Source of the DNA: Alphaproteobacteria bacterium
Lineage (GTDB): Bacteria > Pseudomonadota > Alphaproteobacteria > Micavibrionales > CSBR16-224
DNA length: 14,278 nucleotides
NCBI GenBank assembly: GCA_006226225.1
Contig: SBHI01000058.1
Span: 1-14,278, forward strand
Direction: 5' to 3'
This document shows, piece after piece, positions 1 through 6,177 of this stretch. The notes beneath the pieces were generated by a model that saw only the letters and a list, made by a program, of their open reading frames with translations, had not been told where the DNA came from and made no database searches. A program made the translations under genes and the position numbers. Every line of letters begins with the position of its first letter. Position 1 is the stretch's first letter.

Positions 1-207
1 ACCGAAACCAATGTACCGGGCGTATTCGCCGCAGGTGATGTGAAAGACCGCAAATTCAAACAGGCGGTTACGGCAGCAGGTATGGGCTGTATGGCGGCGC
101 TGGAGGCGGATCAGTATCTGGCAACGCTGGCCGTAAAACCGAAACTGGATGCTGCCAATAAGAACACCGTGCAACGCAAACCGGCAGCAAAAGGGCCGAG
201 ACGTTAA
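1..207 (+). CDS. trxB: Thioredoxin reductase, C-terminal fragment (5' end outside window)
   Basis: This is the last 68 codons of a flavoprotein that reduces thioredoxin with NADPH in the cytoplasm. The visible part carries the conserved FAD-binding segment TNVPGVFAAGDV near its start, followed by KQAVTAAGMGCMAAL, which matches the C-terminal helix region of bacterial TrxB (E. coli has IPGVFAAGDV and GTGCMAAL at the same places). The redox CxxC and the NADPH domain lie upstream of the window and cannot be checked. A basic, alanine-rich tail of about 25 residues ends in GPRR; such tails vary between species. The stop codon is 9 bases before the next gene on the same strand, which suggests co-transcription. 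A related pyridine nucleotide-disulfide reductase is possible, but the motif spacing favours TrxB. Confidence 0.88.
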   Translation, partial: TETNVPGVFAAGDVKDRKFKQAVTAAGMGCMAALEADQYLATLAVKPKLDAANKNTVQRKPAAKGPRR

Positions 208-216
208 GAGAGTAAA

Positions 217-996
217 ATGGCGGAACAAAAAAAGAATTTGCTGATCGTCTTTGATCTGGTCGCAACGCTGACTGATGCGGGCCCGCGTTATGTGCGCGCC
301 TTTTCCGATATGTGCGAACGCTTCGGCTATCCCAAACCGGATGAAGACGAAGTCATGGAAATGCTGGGTAATAAAAACCTGAAAGAGATTACACAGCATT
401 TTCTCGGCGATATCGATACCGGCTTGCAGGGAAAATTTATGAACAGCTGCAACAAGGAATGTGATGCGATGCTGTTCCGTGACGACTGGCAGGAAACGTT
501 GTTTCCGCATGTGCGCGAAACGCTGGAGAAACTGGCAGAGGACGGTTATAAGCTCGGCATCTATACCGGCACACGTGAAGATGCGCTGGAAGACCAGATC
601 ACCTATCACGGCATCAAGCCGCTATTCGAGCAGGATTATATCCGCGGCAAGGATAATGACCGGGATGCGGGTCTGGACAGCCGCAGATTAAAGGCGGCAC
701 AGCTTGAATCGATTGTCGGGCAATACCGCAAGGATTGCGGCGATGATAAGGCCCCTGTTTTGGTGATTGGCGATTCTGCCTCTGATGCGGAGGCGGCTGC
801 TGACCAAGGCTATCTGTTTATCGGTTTTGCGGCCAGTGACCGCAAGAAAGACAAGCTGCAAAATTCCGGCGTAAAATTCCTGATGACGGATTTTGAGGAT
901 CTGCCGCTTCTGATCAAGGGGGCGATGGGAACGCTTGCCACGGAAGAGCGGCAGGATTACACACGCGTCAAAAAAAAACATCCGCCGCAACTCTGA
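217..996 (+). CDS. HAD-superfamily hydrolase-like protein with altered motif I
   Basis: A 259-residue protein of the haloacid dehalogenase superfamily, resembling the phosphoglycolate phosphatase (Gph) type with a helical cap inserted after motif I (about residues 20-85). Motif I is FDLVATLTD: the nucleophile Asp13 is present, but the second Asp of the usual DxD(G)T, the general acid/base of phosphatases, is Val15, and the following Gly is Ala16. Motif II is IYTGT (Thr117). A lysine for motif III lies in the 145-159 region (Lys145 or Lys159). Motif IV is VLVIGDSASD (Asp186, Asp190). The substrate cannot be predicted. With Asp+2 missing, ordinary phosphatase activity may be weak or absent; phosphonatases and haloacid dehalogenases also lack this Asp. 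The gene starts 9 bases after trxB with an AGAGAG ribosome-binding sequence, probably as part of the same operon. It ends in a lysine-rich stretch and converges on the next gene. Confidence 0.85.
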   Translation: MAEQKKNLLIVFDLVATLTDAGPRYVRAFSDMCERFGYPKPDEDEVMEMLGNKNLKEITQHFLGDIDTGLQGKFMNSCNKECDAMLFRDDWQETLFPHVRETLEKLAEDGYKLGIYTGTREDALEDQITYHGIKPLFEQDYIRGKDNDRDAGLDSRRLKAAQLESIVGQYRKDCGDDKAPVLVIGDSASDAEAAADQGYLFIGFAASDRKKDKLQNSGVKFLMTDFEDLPLLIKGAMGTLATEERQDYTRVKKKHPPQL

Positions 997-1002
997 CGGC
1001 GT

Positions 1003-1036
1003 TTGAAAATTATTTCATGCTGACTGTTGAAAATTA
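1003..1036. repeat. Short direct repeat in the convergent gap
   Basis: The 10-mer TTGAAAATTA occurs at 1003-1012 and 1027-1036, in the gap between two converging genes; the second copy includes the stop codon of the minus-strand gene. No GC-rich terminator hairpin is visible here. It may be chance in an AT-rich gap. Confidence 0.4.
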
Positions 1037-2032
1037 CTCCGCTGGCGTTTTCGGGGCGGGTGCTGCATCTTCCTGAACGGGCGCAGTTTCAGCAGCGCTT
1101 GTTTCAGGCACGGCGGGTGCCGCATCAGGCTGCGCGGCCGGTATTTCCGGCGGTGTTGCGAGTGATGACATTTCTACAATACTGCGGAAAATATGCGCCG
1201 CATCTTCCGGTGACATTGCTGATAGCACTGTCAGGAAATGGGCTTGTGCGTTACAGCTTTCGGCGGCGGAAAAATTGCCGCTGCCGTCCAGCGCTGCCAG
1301 TTCCGCCATACTAAATCCGCTTTTGGCATATCCGGCTTTCAGCTTCTCCAGCAGGGTTTCCAGTGCCATCGGCTTTTTCTTCTCTTTTGCGGTATTGGCA
1401 AGCCCGCTCTCGATAATCGCGTATTTAAAGCTTTGCGCACGTGTCAGAATATCATCACCCAGTGCCTCCTTCAGCATAGCCAGCTCTTTCTCGCGCATCA
1501 TGTTATCGGTGTAGATCAGGCACAGAACAGGGTTCTCTTTCAGCTTGGTCAGGGTTTCCGCAGAAAATTTCAGATTTTCGTAAACGGCCTCATCCGTGGC
1601 AAAAGGCATATAGGTTTCGGTATATTTGCTGATGATATGCGAGACCTCGGCGGCAATCTGCGAGGAGAGCGCTTCCCGCGTCAAGCCCTGCGTGATTGCT
1701 TCTTGCGCATATTGCTGGAAGCTTGCGGCGGCATCGGGGTGTTCTGCGAACAATGTCGCCAGCACAGGTGATTGCTGCAGGGTTGATGTGACGACAAAAT
1801 GATGGCCGTAACGGGTTTCAAGATTGCGGGTGATCTTTTGCGGCAGCAGAAAAGCCAGTACAAGGCCGAGCGCCAGTGCCAGATGCATAACGGGAAATTT
1901 CTTTGCCGCGCGGGCGGGAAGCAAAGCGATCAGCAAAGTGCCGATCACGATCAGGCTGCCCAGCAAAAGTGATTGCATGGTTTCGTTTAACGAAAAGAAA
2001 AAGACAAGCGCGGGGTGCAGGTTTTCAGTCAT
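1034..2032 (-). CDS. Hypothetical two-helix membrane protein with Ala/Pro-rich tail
   Basis: A 332-residue protein that I do not recognise. Two hydrophobic segments lie near the N-terminus (about residues 20-40 and 47-64), separated by a short basic loop (ARAAKK), which suggests a hairpin anchored in the inner membrane. A helical soluble domain follows (about 70-295), rich in Ala, Glu and Lys and with no recognised catalytic motif. The last 35 residues or so are rich in Ala, Pro and Glu and are probably disordered. The start is supported by an AGAGGA ribosome-binding sequence about 10 bases upstream and a promoter at 2060-2088. The gene is transcribed away from the metallopeptidase gene at 2186. 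It could be a scaffold or envelope protein, but nothing in the sequence fixes a role. Confidence 0.75.
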   Translation of the reverse strand: MTENLHPALVFFFSLNETMQSLLLGSLIVIGTLLIALLPARAAKKFPVMHLALALGLVLAFLLPQKITRNLETRYGHHFVVTSTLQQSPVLATLFAEHPDAAASFQQYAQEAITQGLTREALSSQIAAEVSHIISKYTETYMPFATDEAVYENLKFSAETLTKLKENPVLCLIYTDNMMREKELAMLKEALGDDILTRAQSFKYAIIESGLANTAKEKKKPMALETLLEKLKAGYAKSGFSMAELAALDGSGNFSAAESCNAQAHFLTVLSAMSPEDAAHIFRSIVEMSSLATPPEIPAAQPDAAPAVPETSAAETAPVQEDAAPAPKTPAE

Positions 2033-2059
2033 AACATCAATATCCTCTAATATCCCCTG

Positions 2060-2088
2060 ATGTTAGGCAAAATCAGGGCTGATGGCAA
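2060..2088 (-). promoter_or_regulatory. Predicted sigma-70-type promoter for the gene at 1034-2032
   Basis: On the minus strand, TTGCCA (2083-2088) is followed after 17 bases by TAACAT (2060-2065), matching the -35/-10 consensus at 5/6 and 4/6 positions. An inverted repeat, CCCTGA (2055-2060) and TCAGGG (2073-2078), overlaps the -10 and the spacer and could be an operator. Confidence 0.5.
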
Positions 2089-2124
2089 CGGGAGACGGCG
2101 GTAGAGCGCGATTTTTGAAATATA

Positions 2125-2153
2125 TTGTCGTTTTTATGAAGTTTATGTATAGT
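2125..2153 (+). promoter_or_regulatory. Predicted promoter for the HExxH protein gene
   Basis: TTGTCG (2125-2130) and TATAGT (2148-2153) are separated by exactly 17 bases. Transcription would begin near 2160, giving a leader of about 26 bases that holds the AAGGA ribosome-binding sequence of the gene starting at 2186. Confidence 0.55.
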
Positions 2154-2185
2154 ATGTTGTTCTACAGAGCAAGGAAACGACATAT

Positions 2186-3112
2186 ATGAGCGCGAAAAAA
2201 CGCGAGAAACGGCTGAACAAGCAGCACGCCGCCCGTTGCGATGACATCCTCGCGCGTCTGGCGACTGTGTCCGAAGGCTATGATATGGTCACCTTCCTGA
2301 ATGACCACAAGATTGAAATCTGCTTTGAAAAAGATGCGCTGTTCGAAGCGGCCTCCTCCCTGACCATCGACCGTATTGAAAACGGCAAATTTATCTATGT
2401 CGAAGCCAAGATTATCCTGAATGAATCCCTGCATGACGATAATATCGCGCAGGCGCTGGTGCATGAGGCACAGCATATGCGCCATCATATGAATGATCTT
2501 GGCAATCCGAACCGTCTGCTGTCGCTGGAAGACCATCAACTATTCCGTGCCATGCAGGAAGCCGATGCACAGGCAACGGCGATTGATGTGACCTTTAAAC
2601 TGAAACTGGCGGGTGACGGCGGCCCGTATGAAAAAACGGCGGAAATCGGTTATGACGATATGTGCCGTGCCTATGAAGCCGCTTATGAAGCCGATCCGCA
2701 ATCCATTTATGACGGCCGCGCCAAACGTGCAGCCTTTGATGTCTGGTTTACCAAACCCTCCCGCGTGCGGCATTACGACAGCGACACGGAAAACCTGCAT
2801 GAAAAAGTCATCGAGAATCTGTGCGCCGAAAGCGAAAATCACGGCATGGAGGACGGCCTGCTCAAGAAAAAATGGGCGAAAAAAATCGGTACCTTGTCAG
2901 GTGTGAATTATCTGGATTTGCCCGGCCAGACGGATCCGCTGGAAACGGCGCGCGCCGCGCTTGTTGAAACACGCAAGGAAGTCGCCAAAATTGCCGCCGC
3001 AGAATTGGCGGAAAAAGCTGCGAATGATAATGAGAACCCCGCCGCCGCACCGGACAATAATCCGCAGCCGCAATCACCGCCTCCGCCGAAGGCGGATGGC
3101 TTTAGCAGATAA
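2186..3112 (+). CDS. Putative zinc metallopeptidase (HExxH), DUF6782-like
   Basis: A 308-residue protein with a basic N-terminus and no signal peptide, so probably cytoplasmic. Residues 93-97 are HEAQH, a canonical HExxH zinc site inside a helix (ALVHEAQHMRHH). About 28 residues later is EADAQATA (125-132), whose Glu is a good candidate third zinc ligand, as in gluzincin-like peptidases. This pattern resembles the putative metallopeptidase family DUF6782, but I name it from memory of the motif pattern only. The region to about 245 looks folded. The C-terminal 60 residues are a charged helix followed by a disordered tail rich in Pro, Asn and Ala. The start is set by AAGGA about 10 bases upstream and a well-placed promoter. 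The gene converges on the acetyltransferase gene with a gap of only 4 bases; a TCCGCC-GAA-GGCGGA hairpin (3082-3096) lies in its last codons but has no following T run. The substrate is unknown. Confidence 0.72.
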   Translation: MSAKKREKRLNKQHAARCDDILARLATVSEGYDMVTFLNDHKIEICFEKDALFEAASSLTIDRIENGKFIYVEAKIILNESLHDDNIAQALVHEAQHMRHHMNDLGNPNRLLSLEDHQLFRAMQEADAQATAIDVTFKLKLAGDGGPYEKTAEIGYDDMCRAYEAAYEADPQSIYDGRAKRAAFDVWFTKPSRVRHYDSDTENLHEKVIENLCAESENHGMEDGLLKKKWAKKIGTLSGVNYLDLPGQTDPLETARAALVETRKEVAKIAAAELAEKAANDNENPAAAPDNNPQPQSPPPPKADGFSR

Positions 3113-3116
3113 GATA

Positions 3117-3857
3117 TTATTTCGCCATGGTCAGCTTTTTGCTTTTCCGGTCATAAGCCACGCCTTTGAAGCCCTGATTCAGCAGCTCCTTCTGCGTGTC
3201 GATATCATGCGCATCGCAATGTTTCTTTTCCGCATAATGGTTAAACACGCCGGAAAGCTGTTTTGACCGGATATTGGCGATGCTTTCATGCGCATTGTAA
3301 AGCTCCGTGCCGTCATCGGGATCGGTGCCGGTGGAATGCAGCGCCAGCCCCTTGTCCAGAAATACGCCCCAGCTATAGGGGTTATCAATGGCGATTTCGG
3401 CAATCACATGTTTCCGGCCGATCTGTTCGGCAAAATCGATCCAGTGCCCGACCATTTCCTCCATCAGCCGGTTGCCCCGATAGGCAGGATCAACCAGCAC
3501 GCCCTCGATAATTGACAGCGTTTCGGGCGTGTCCACCAGTTCCATATCAACCATGCCTGTTTCGGGATGCGCGGCATTGGGGTTTAGCACAATGGATTGT
3601 GCAATCAACTCGCCCCCGCAATAAATACCGATCATGGTATTGGCACCGCGTTTGAAATGGTTTTCGAAGAATTCTTGGGATTTGGGAAGGATGAAGGATT
3701 TCTGGTCGTCAGGAAGGGAGTCGATGATTTTCTGCTGCAACGCCATAATCTCATCAAGGCAATTCGCGTCCAGAAGTTTGACGGTATAGCTCTGCCCGCT
3801 TTTACAAAGCGTGCCGATATTCAGAATCTCGTTATTGTTTTTACTGGTCTTTGTCAT
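3117..3857 (-). CDS. GNAT-family N-acetyltransferase
   Basis: A 246-residue protein with a GNAT fold at about residues 25-175. The acetyl-CoA site is visible as EGVLVDPAYRGNRLMEEM (about 118-135), which contains the motif A pattern V-x-P-x-x-R-G-x-x-L on strand 4 and helix 3. Next comes a strand and helix ending in NPYSWGVFLDKGL (about 159-171), equivalent to motif B, where the N-xx-S/A-xx-F/L-Y-xx-x-G pattern is usual. Residues 72-94 (NTMIGIYCGGELIAQSIVL) fit the preceding strands. An extra C-terminal part of about 70 residues has no recognised motif. The acyl acceptor (small molecule or protein) cannot be predicted. The ribosome-binding sequence is weak (GGATATTAAGACA before ATG). The gene stands alone on its strand and converges with the metallopeptidase gene. 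Confidence 0.82.
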   Translation of the reverse strand: MTKTSKNNNEILNIGTLCKSGQSYTVKLLDANCLDEIMALQQKIIDSLPDDQKSFILPKSQEFFENHFKRGANTMIGIYCGGELIAQSIVLNPNAAHPETGMVDMELVDTPETLSIIEGVLVDPAYRGNRLMEEMVGHWIDFAEQIGRKHVIAEIAIDNPYSWGVFLDKGLALHSTGTDPDDGTELYNAHESIANIRSKQLSGVFNHYAEKKHCDAHDIDTQKELLNQGFKGVAYDRKSKKLTMAK

Positions 3858-3974
3858 TGTCTTAATATCCGATACAAAAAAATTGGGAAAACTGTTCTTG
3901 GTAGAACCGCCTAGGTATCAGGATTTAAGATTTTGAAGATTGGTGTTGTGTTATGCGCAACGTGCCTCTTGCAA

Positions 3975-3998
3975 GACCTGTGCCCTGATAGGGCGGTC
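3975..3998. other. Stable hairpin in intergenic region 3858-4130
   Basis: GACC (3975-3978), TGT, GCCCT (3982-3986), loop GAT, AGGGC (3990-3994), GGTC (3995-3998) forms a 9-base-pair stem with a 3-base bulge and no adjoining T run. It lies in a 273-base gap between two minus-strand genes, which otherwise shows no convincing gene. It may be part of an unrecognised small RNA or a 5' leader of the acetyltransferase mRNA. It does not match the conserved cores of SRP RNA, tmRNA or RNase P RNA that I know. Confidence 0.4.
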
Positions 3999-4018
3999 AG
4001 CGAGTACGTCGTCGCGGC

Positions 4019-4060
4019 GGGCAAACAAAAACAGAACCGGAAAGCAGGGCGCTTTCGGTG
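4019..4060 (-). terminator. Rho-independent terminator downstream of the SulP gene
   Basis: Read on the minus strand, ACCG AAAGC, loop GCCCT, then GCTTT and CGGT form a 9-base-pair stem with one bulged base (4036-4059). It is followed by the U-rich run TCTGTTTTTGTTT. It lies about 70 bases past the SulP stop codon and would end the 6013-4131 transcript. Confidence 0.65.
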
Positions 4061-4130
4061 ATATCAAGACAGAATTCTGCGTTCATTTCGTTACACATAA
4101 TATATTTATATGTGATTCTGTGTCCTTTTG

Positions 4131-5192
4131 TCAAATACTGTTTTCAAGCTGGGCGGCGGCCGCTTGCAAAGCCTCAAGCCGTGTCTTGAAAATGCGGCTT
4201 TCCGGCACGGAGGACAGAATGCCGTATTTCTTTAAACGGGCGTAAATTTCGTTCTCGGTGCCGCATAAAAACAGCGTTTTACAGTCTTGGGTCAGTTCGG
4301 TAATCATATCGGCAATGCCGCCGATAAAGCCTGCCAGCATATTGCCCAGCCCTTGCCCGATCAGCTCGCGGTCGGAGTCATGCTGGGTATGGGTAAAGGT
4401 ATCGGCCACCAGCGAGGTCAGAATGCTGTCGATTGTGCCAAGCAGTGCAATAATAAGGGCCGAGCCCATCATATTGGGCAAGGCATCCAGTGTGAATTTC
4501 GGCAGATGCGGCGTGGGAAGTCCGTGTGGTACTTCGCCTAGAACGGGCGCCCCTTGAAAGACGAACAGTGACAATAATGTGGCAACTGCCAGTGCCGCCA
4601 GCGGCGACGGCAGATAGTGCCGCAATGCGCGCGGCATGAAAATCATAATGCCCAATGCGGTTAAGCCGATGGCAACAGCGGCGGGCAGGGGATGCTGCCA
4701 GAATTCCGGCAGTTGCGCCAGAACGGACATGACCTGATTTGGCGGTTCATGTCCTGACAGCACGCCAAGCTGCAGGATAATGATAATCAACCCGATACCG
4801 CTCATAAAACCGCTGATAACGGGATAGGGGATATAGGTAATGTAACGCCCGATTTTAGCTGCACCGAACAGGATCTGGAACAGTCCTGCCATCATTACCA
4901 CGGTAAATACCATGGCGGGGTCGTGCTGGTATTCGACAACCGTTGCCGCCATGACAACGGTAATCGGGCCGGTCGGGCCGGAAATCTGGCATTTTGTTCC
5001 GCCGAACAGGGCGGCAAAAAAGCCGAGCGCAATCGCGCCGTAAAGGCCGGAAACGGGGCCCAGCCCCGAAGCTGTGCCGAAGGCCAGCGCCAATGGCAGG
5101 GCGACAATGGCCGCCGTGATACCGCCATAGATATCTCCACGGATATTGGAAAAAAGCTCCGGAGAGAAAAGAGCGCGTTTTGTTGTTGTCAT
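4131..5192 (-). CDS. SulP-family anion transporter, internally deleted
   Basis: SulP proteins are inner-membrane anion carriers (sulfate, bicarbonate and others) with about 14 membrane segments and a cytoplasmic STAS domain. The first 290 residues are a good SulP membrane domain: GGITAAIVALPLALAFG near 23-39, SGPTGP (71-76), and the BicA/SulP-like stretch DSILTSLVADTFT to RELIGQGLGNMLAGFIGG (255-292). The usual PGAGAT motif and the remaining helices should follow GFIGG. Instead, residue 293 onward reads ADMITELTQDCKTLFLCG to the end (RLEALQAA), which resembles the final third of a STAS domain. The last membrane helices and the start of STAS, roughly 150-200 residues, are missing in frame. At 353 residues it is short; intact relatives are usually about 490-560. 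No strong ribosome-binding sequence precedes the ATG, and the upstream frame is closed by a stop. The product may be non-functional, but no frameshift or internal stop is present. Confidence 0.85.
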   Translation of the reverse strand: MTTTKRALFSPELFSNIRGDIYGGITAAIVALPLALAFGTASGLGPVSGLYGAIALGFFAALFGGTKCQISGPTGPITVVMAATVVEYQHDPAMVFTVVMMAGLFQILFGAAKIGRYITYIPYPVISGFMSGIGLIIIILQLGVLSGHEPPNQVMSVLAQLPEFWQHPLPAAVAIGLTALGIMIFMPRALRHYLPSPLAALAVATLLSLFVFQGAPVLGEVPHGLPTPHLPKFTLDALPNMMGSALIIALLGTIDSILTSLVADTFTHTQHDSDRELIGQGLGNMLAGFIGGIADMITELTQDCKTLFLCGTENEIYARLKKYGILSSVPESRIFKTRLEALQAAAAQLENSI

Positions 5193-5233
5193 GGAAAAGC
5201 CGTCGACATTTTTCGGGATGTTTCTTTTAGAAA

Positions 5234-5262
5234 ATCATCCTCCTGTCAGCAGCGAAAGTCAA
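5234..5262 (-). promoter_or_regulatory. Possible promoter for the SulP gene
   Basis: Minus strand TTGACT (5257-5262) and GATGAT (5234-5239) are 17 bases apart; the -10 is a weak match. An AGGAGG sequence overlaps this region but directly abuts an ATG that opens only a 3-codon frame (Met-Ile-Phe-stop), so its role is unclear. Confidence 0.3.
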
Positions 5263-5282
5263 TTCCCTGTGTGCGTATTCCT

Positions 5283-5603
5283 TTAGGCAGGAACGGTTGC
5301 CAAGGCGGGACGCAGCGGCATATTGCGCTCGCTTTTGCAGTCTTTTTCGGCATCATTGCCGCCGAAAATACCGGAATATTTCGCGAACAGTCCGATGGCG
5401 CCGAAAATAAAGGCAATCGCCGCACCCGGTGCGTTGGCTTCCAGAAAGCCCAGCCCCGTTGCCGCCAATACGGCGGTAAAGTCTTTAAAGAATTCGCCGC
5501 GCTTCATGGCGCGCTCTTCTTTTTTATCCATGGCATCCAGCGTCACATGCACATCAATATCGAATGTGCCTTCCGAAAGATTTGGTTTATCCACGGTTGT
5601 CAT
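5283..5603 (-). CDS. Hypothetical small membrane protein, 106 residues
   Basis: A 106-residue protein that I do not recognise. The start is the ATG at 5603 (MTTVDKPNLSEG): AAGGAG lies 7 bases upstream. An in-frame TTG five codons earlier overlaps that ribosome-binding sequence and is rejected as the start. The first 45 residues are charged (KKEERAMKRGEFFKDF). A hydrophobic region follows (about 43-70, FTAVLAATGLGFLE and GAAIAFIFGAIGLFA), long enough for one or two membrane passes. The tail holds one Cys and is polar. It lies 29 bases after the 5633-6013 gene and 90 bases before the SulP gene, all on the same strand, so the three may be co-transcribed. Confidence 0.65.
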   Translation of the reverse strand: MTTVDKPNLSEGTFDIDVHVTLDAMDKKEERAMKRGEFFKDFTAVLAATGLGFLEANAPGAAIAFIFGAIGLFAKYSGIFGGNDAEKDCKSERNMPLRPALATVPA

Positions 5604-5632
5604 TATCGTCTCCTTCAAATATTTTCTTGTTG

Positions 5633-6013
5633 TTATCCTGTTTGTGTTTTTTCCAATTGTTTTCTGATGTCATCCTCCAGGCTGGTTTTGTGGTTCAGCC
5701 CGTATTTCTCTTCAAGCTCTTTTTTGACATGTTCCGGCGGGTGTTTGCCCCAGCCCGATGCCAGCTCTTCGCCGTAATCCAGCAGGCGGAAGCTTTCGCC
5801 CGCGGCGGCGCGTGCCTTAAACTCGCGGTATTTGCTGGGAAACAATGTCAGATAAGCCCAGTAAAGACGCCCGTTTTGATCTCTGCCGTTGCAGAATTCG
5901 ATCAAACCGTATTTTTCATCGGCTTTTTTCCAGTCAACGCCTTCAAGAGTCATGTCCGGTTTTGCGCTCGCCGCCTTGTATTCGCCGGAATATTTGGAGG
6001 TATTATTTGTCAT
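5633..6013 (-). CDS. Hypothetical cytoplasmic protein, 126 residues
   Basis: A soluble, charged protein that I do not recognise, with Trp and Tyr clusters (EGVDWKKADEKYGLIEF, GRLYWAYLTLFPSKY). The C-terminal half looks helical (EHVKKELEEKYGL, LEDDIRKQLEK). The start is taken as the ATG at 6013 (MTNNTSKYSG). A TTG six codons upstream in the same frame lies inside the GGAG ribosome-binding sequence and is unlikely. The leader GGAGACGATAA is shared exactly with the next gene downstream (5283-5603), which suggests coupled or similarly regulated translation. There is no signal peptide or membrane segment. Confidence 0.65.
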   Translation of the reverse strand: MTNNTSKYSGEYKAASAKPDMTLEGVDWKKADEKYGLIEFCNGRDQNGRLYWAYLTLFPSKYREFKARAAAGESFRLLDYGEELASGWGKHPPEHVKKELEEKYGLNHKTSLEDDIRKQLEKTQTG

Positions 6014-6031
6014 CTTTTTTATCGTCTCCAA

Positions 6032-6042
6032 CTATTGACATA
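6032..6042 (+). promoter_or_regulatory. CTATTGACATA element (-35-like)
   Basis: CTATTGACATA contains a perfect TTGACA (6035-6040) directed toward the SIMPL gene. No good -10 lies at 16-18 bases; TTAAAT at 6060-6065 would need 19. The same 11-mer occurs at two other promoter positions in the window (minus strand, 7666-7676 and 13847-13857). Confidence 0.35.
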
Positions 6043-6109
6043 TTTAAGATACATATAGCTTAAATTTAAATTATGAAAAAAGAGTTAACATATGGAAAAG
6101 GATTTTGGG

Positions 6110-6139
6110 TTGGCGATTTTTTTCGCTGCTGTGTAGAAT
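6110..6139 (+). promoter_or_regulatory. Predicted promoter for the SIMPL gene
   Basis: TTGGCG (6110-6115) and TAGAAT (6134-6139) are 18 bases apart. Transcription would start near 6146, about 32 bases before the ATG, leaving room for the AGGAAAGG ribosome-binding sequence. Confidence 0.45.
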
Positions 6140-6177
6140 GACGAAGCTTTAGCTCTAAGACAGGAAAGGTTGGATTT

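Noticed and set aside
1238..1771. 177-codon open frame on the plus strand
   Set aside because: Antisense to the 1034-2032 gene, whose start has a ribosome-binding site and promoter; the plus-strand translation has a Cys/Phe/Gln-rich shadow composition.
3082..3096. TCCGCC-GAA-GGCGGA hairpin as a terminator
   Set aside because: It lies inside the coding end of the metallopeptidase gene and has no T run on either side.
3950..4065. Possible SRP RNA, tmRNA or RNase P RNA
   Set aside because: The ACCGGAAAGCAGG string superficially recalls these RNAs, but the conserved cores are absent and the hairpin it belongs to is better explained as the SulP terminator.
4094..4114. CACATA/TATGTG palindrome with AT-rich loop
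   Set aside because: Short, AT-rich and in the 3' region of the SulP transcript; easily expected by chance.
3940..4245. 101-codon open frame across the 3858-4130 gap
   Set aside because: No ribosome-binding site, runs into the antisense of the SulP gene and spans its terminator.
5239..5246. AGGAGG on the minus strand as the SulP ribosome-binding site
   Set aside because: It is more than 40 bases from the SulP ATG and abuts an ATG whose frame stops after three codons; the SulP frame is closed by a stop in between.
4923..5777. 284-codon open frame on the plus strand
   Set aside because: It is antisense to the SulP gene and the two small genes, has no ribosome-binding site, and its translation is rich in Cys and Arg with no family resemblance.
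5564..6058. 164-codon open frame on the plus strand
   Set aside because: Antisense to two small genes with good starts; its hydrophobic Phe/Leu runs come from reading charged codons in reverse.
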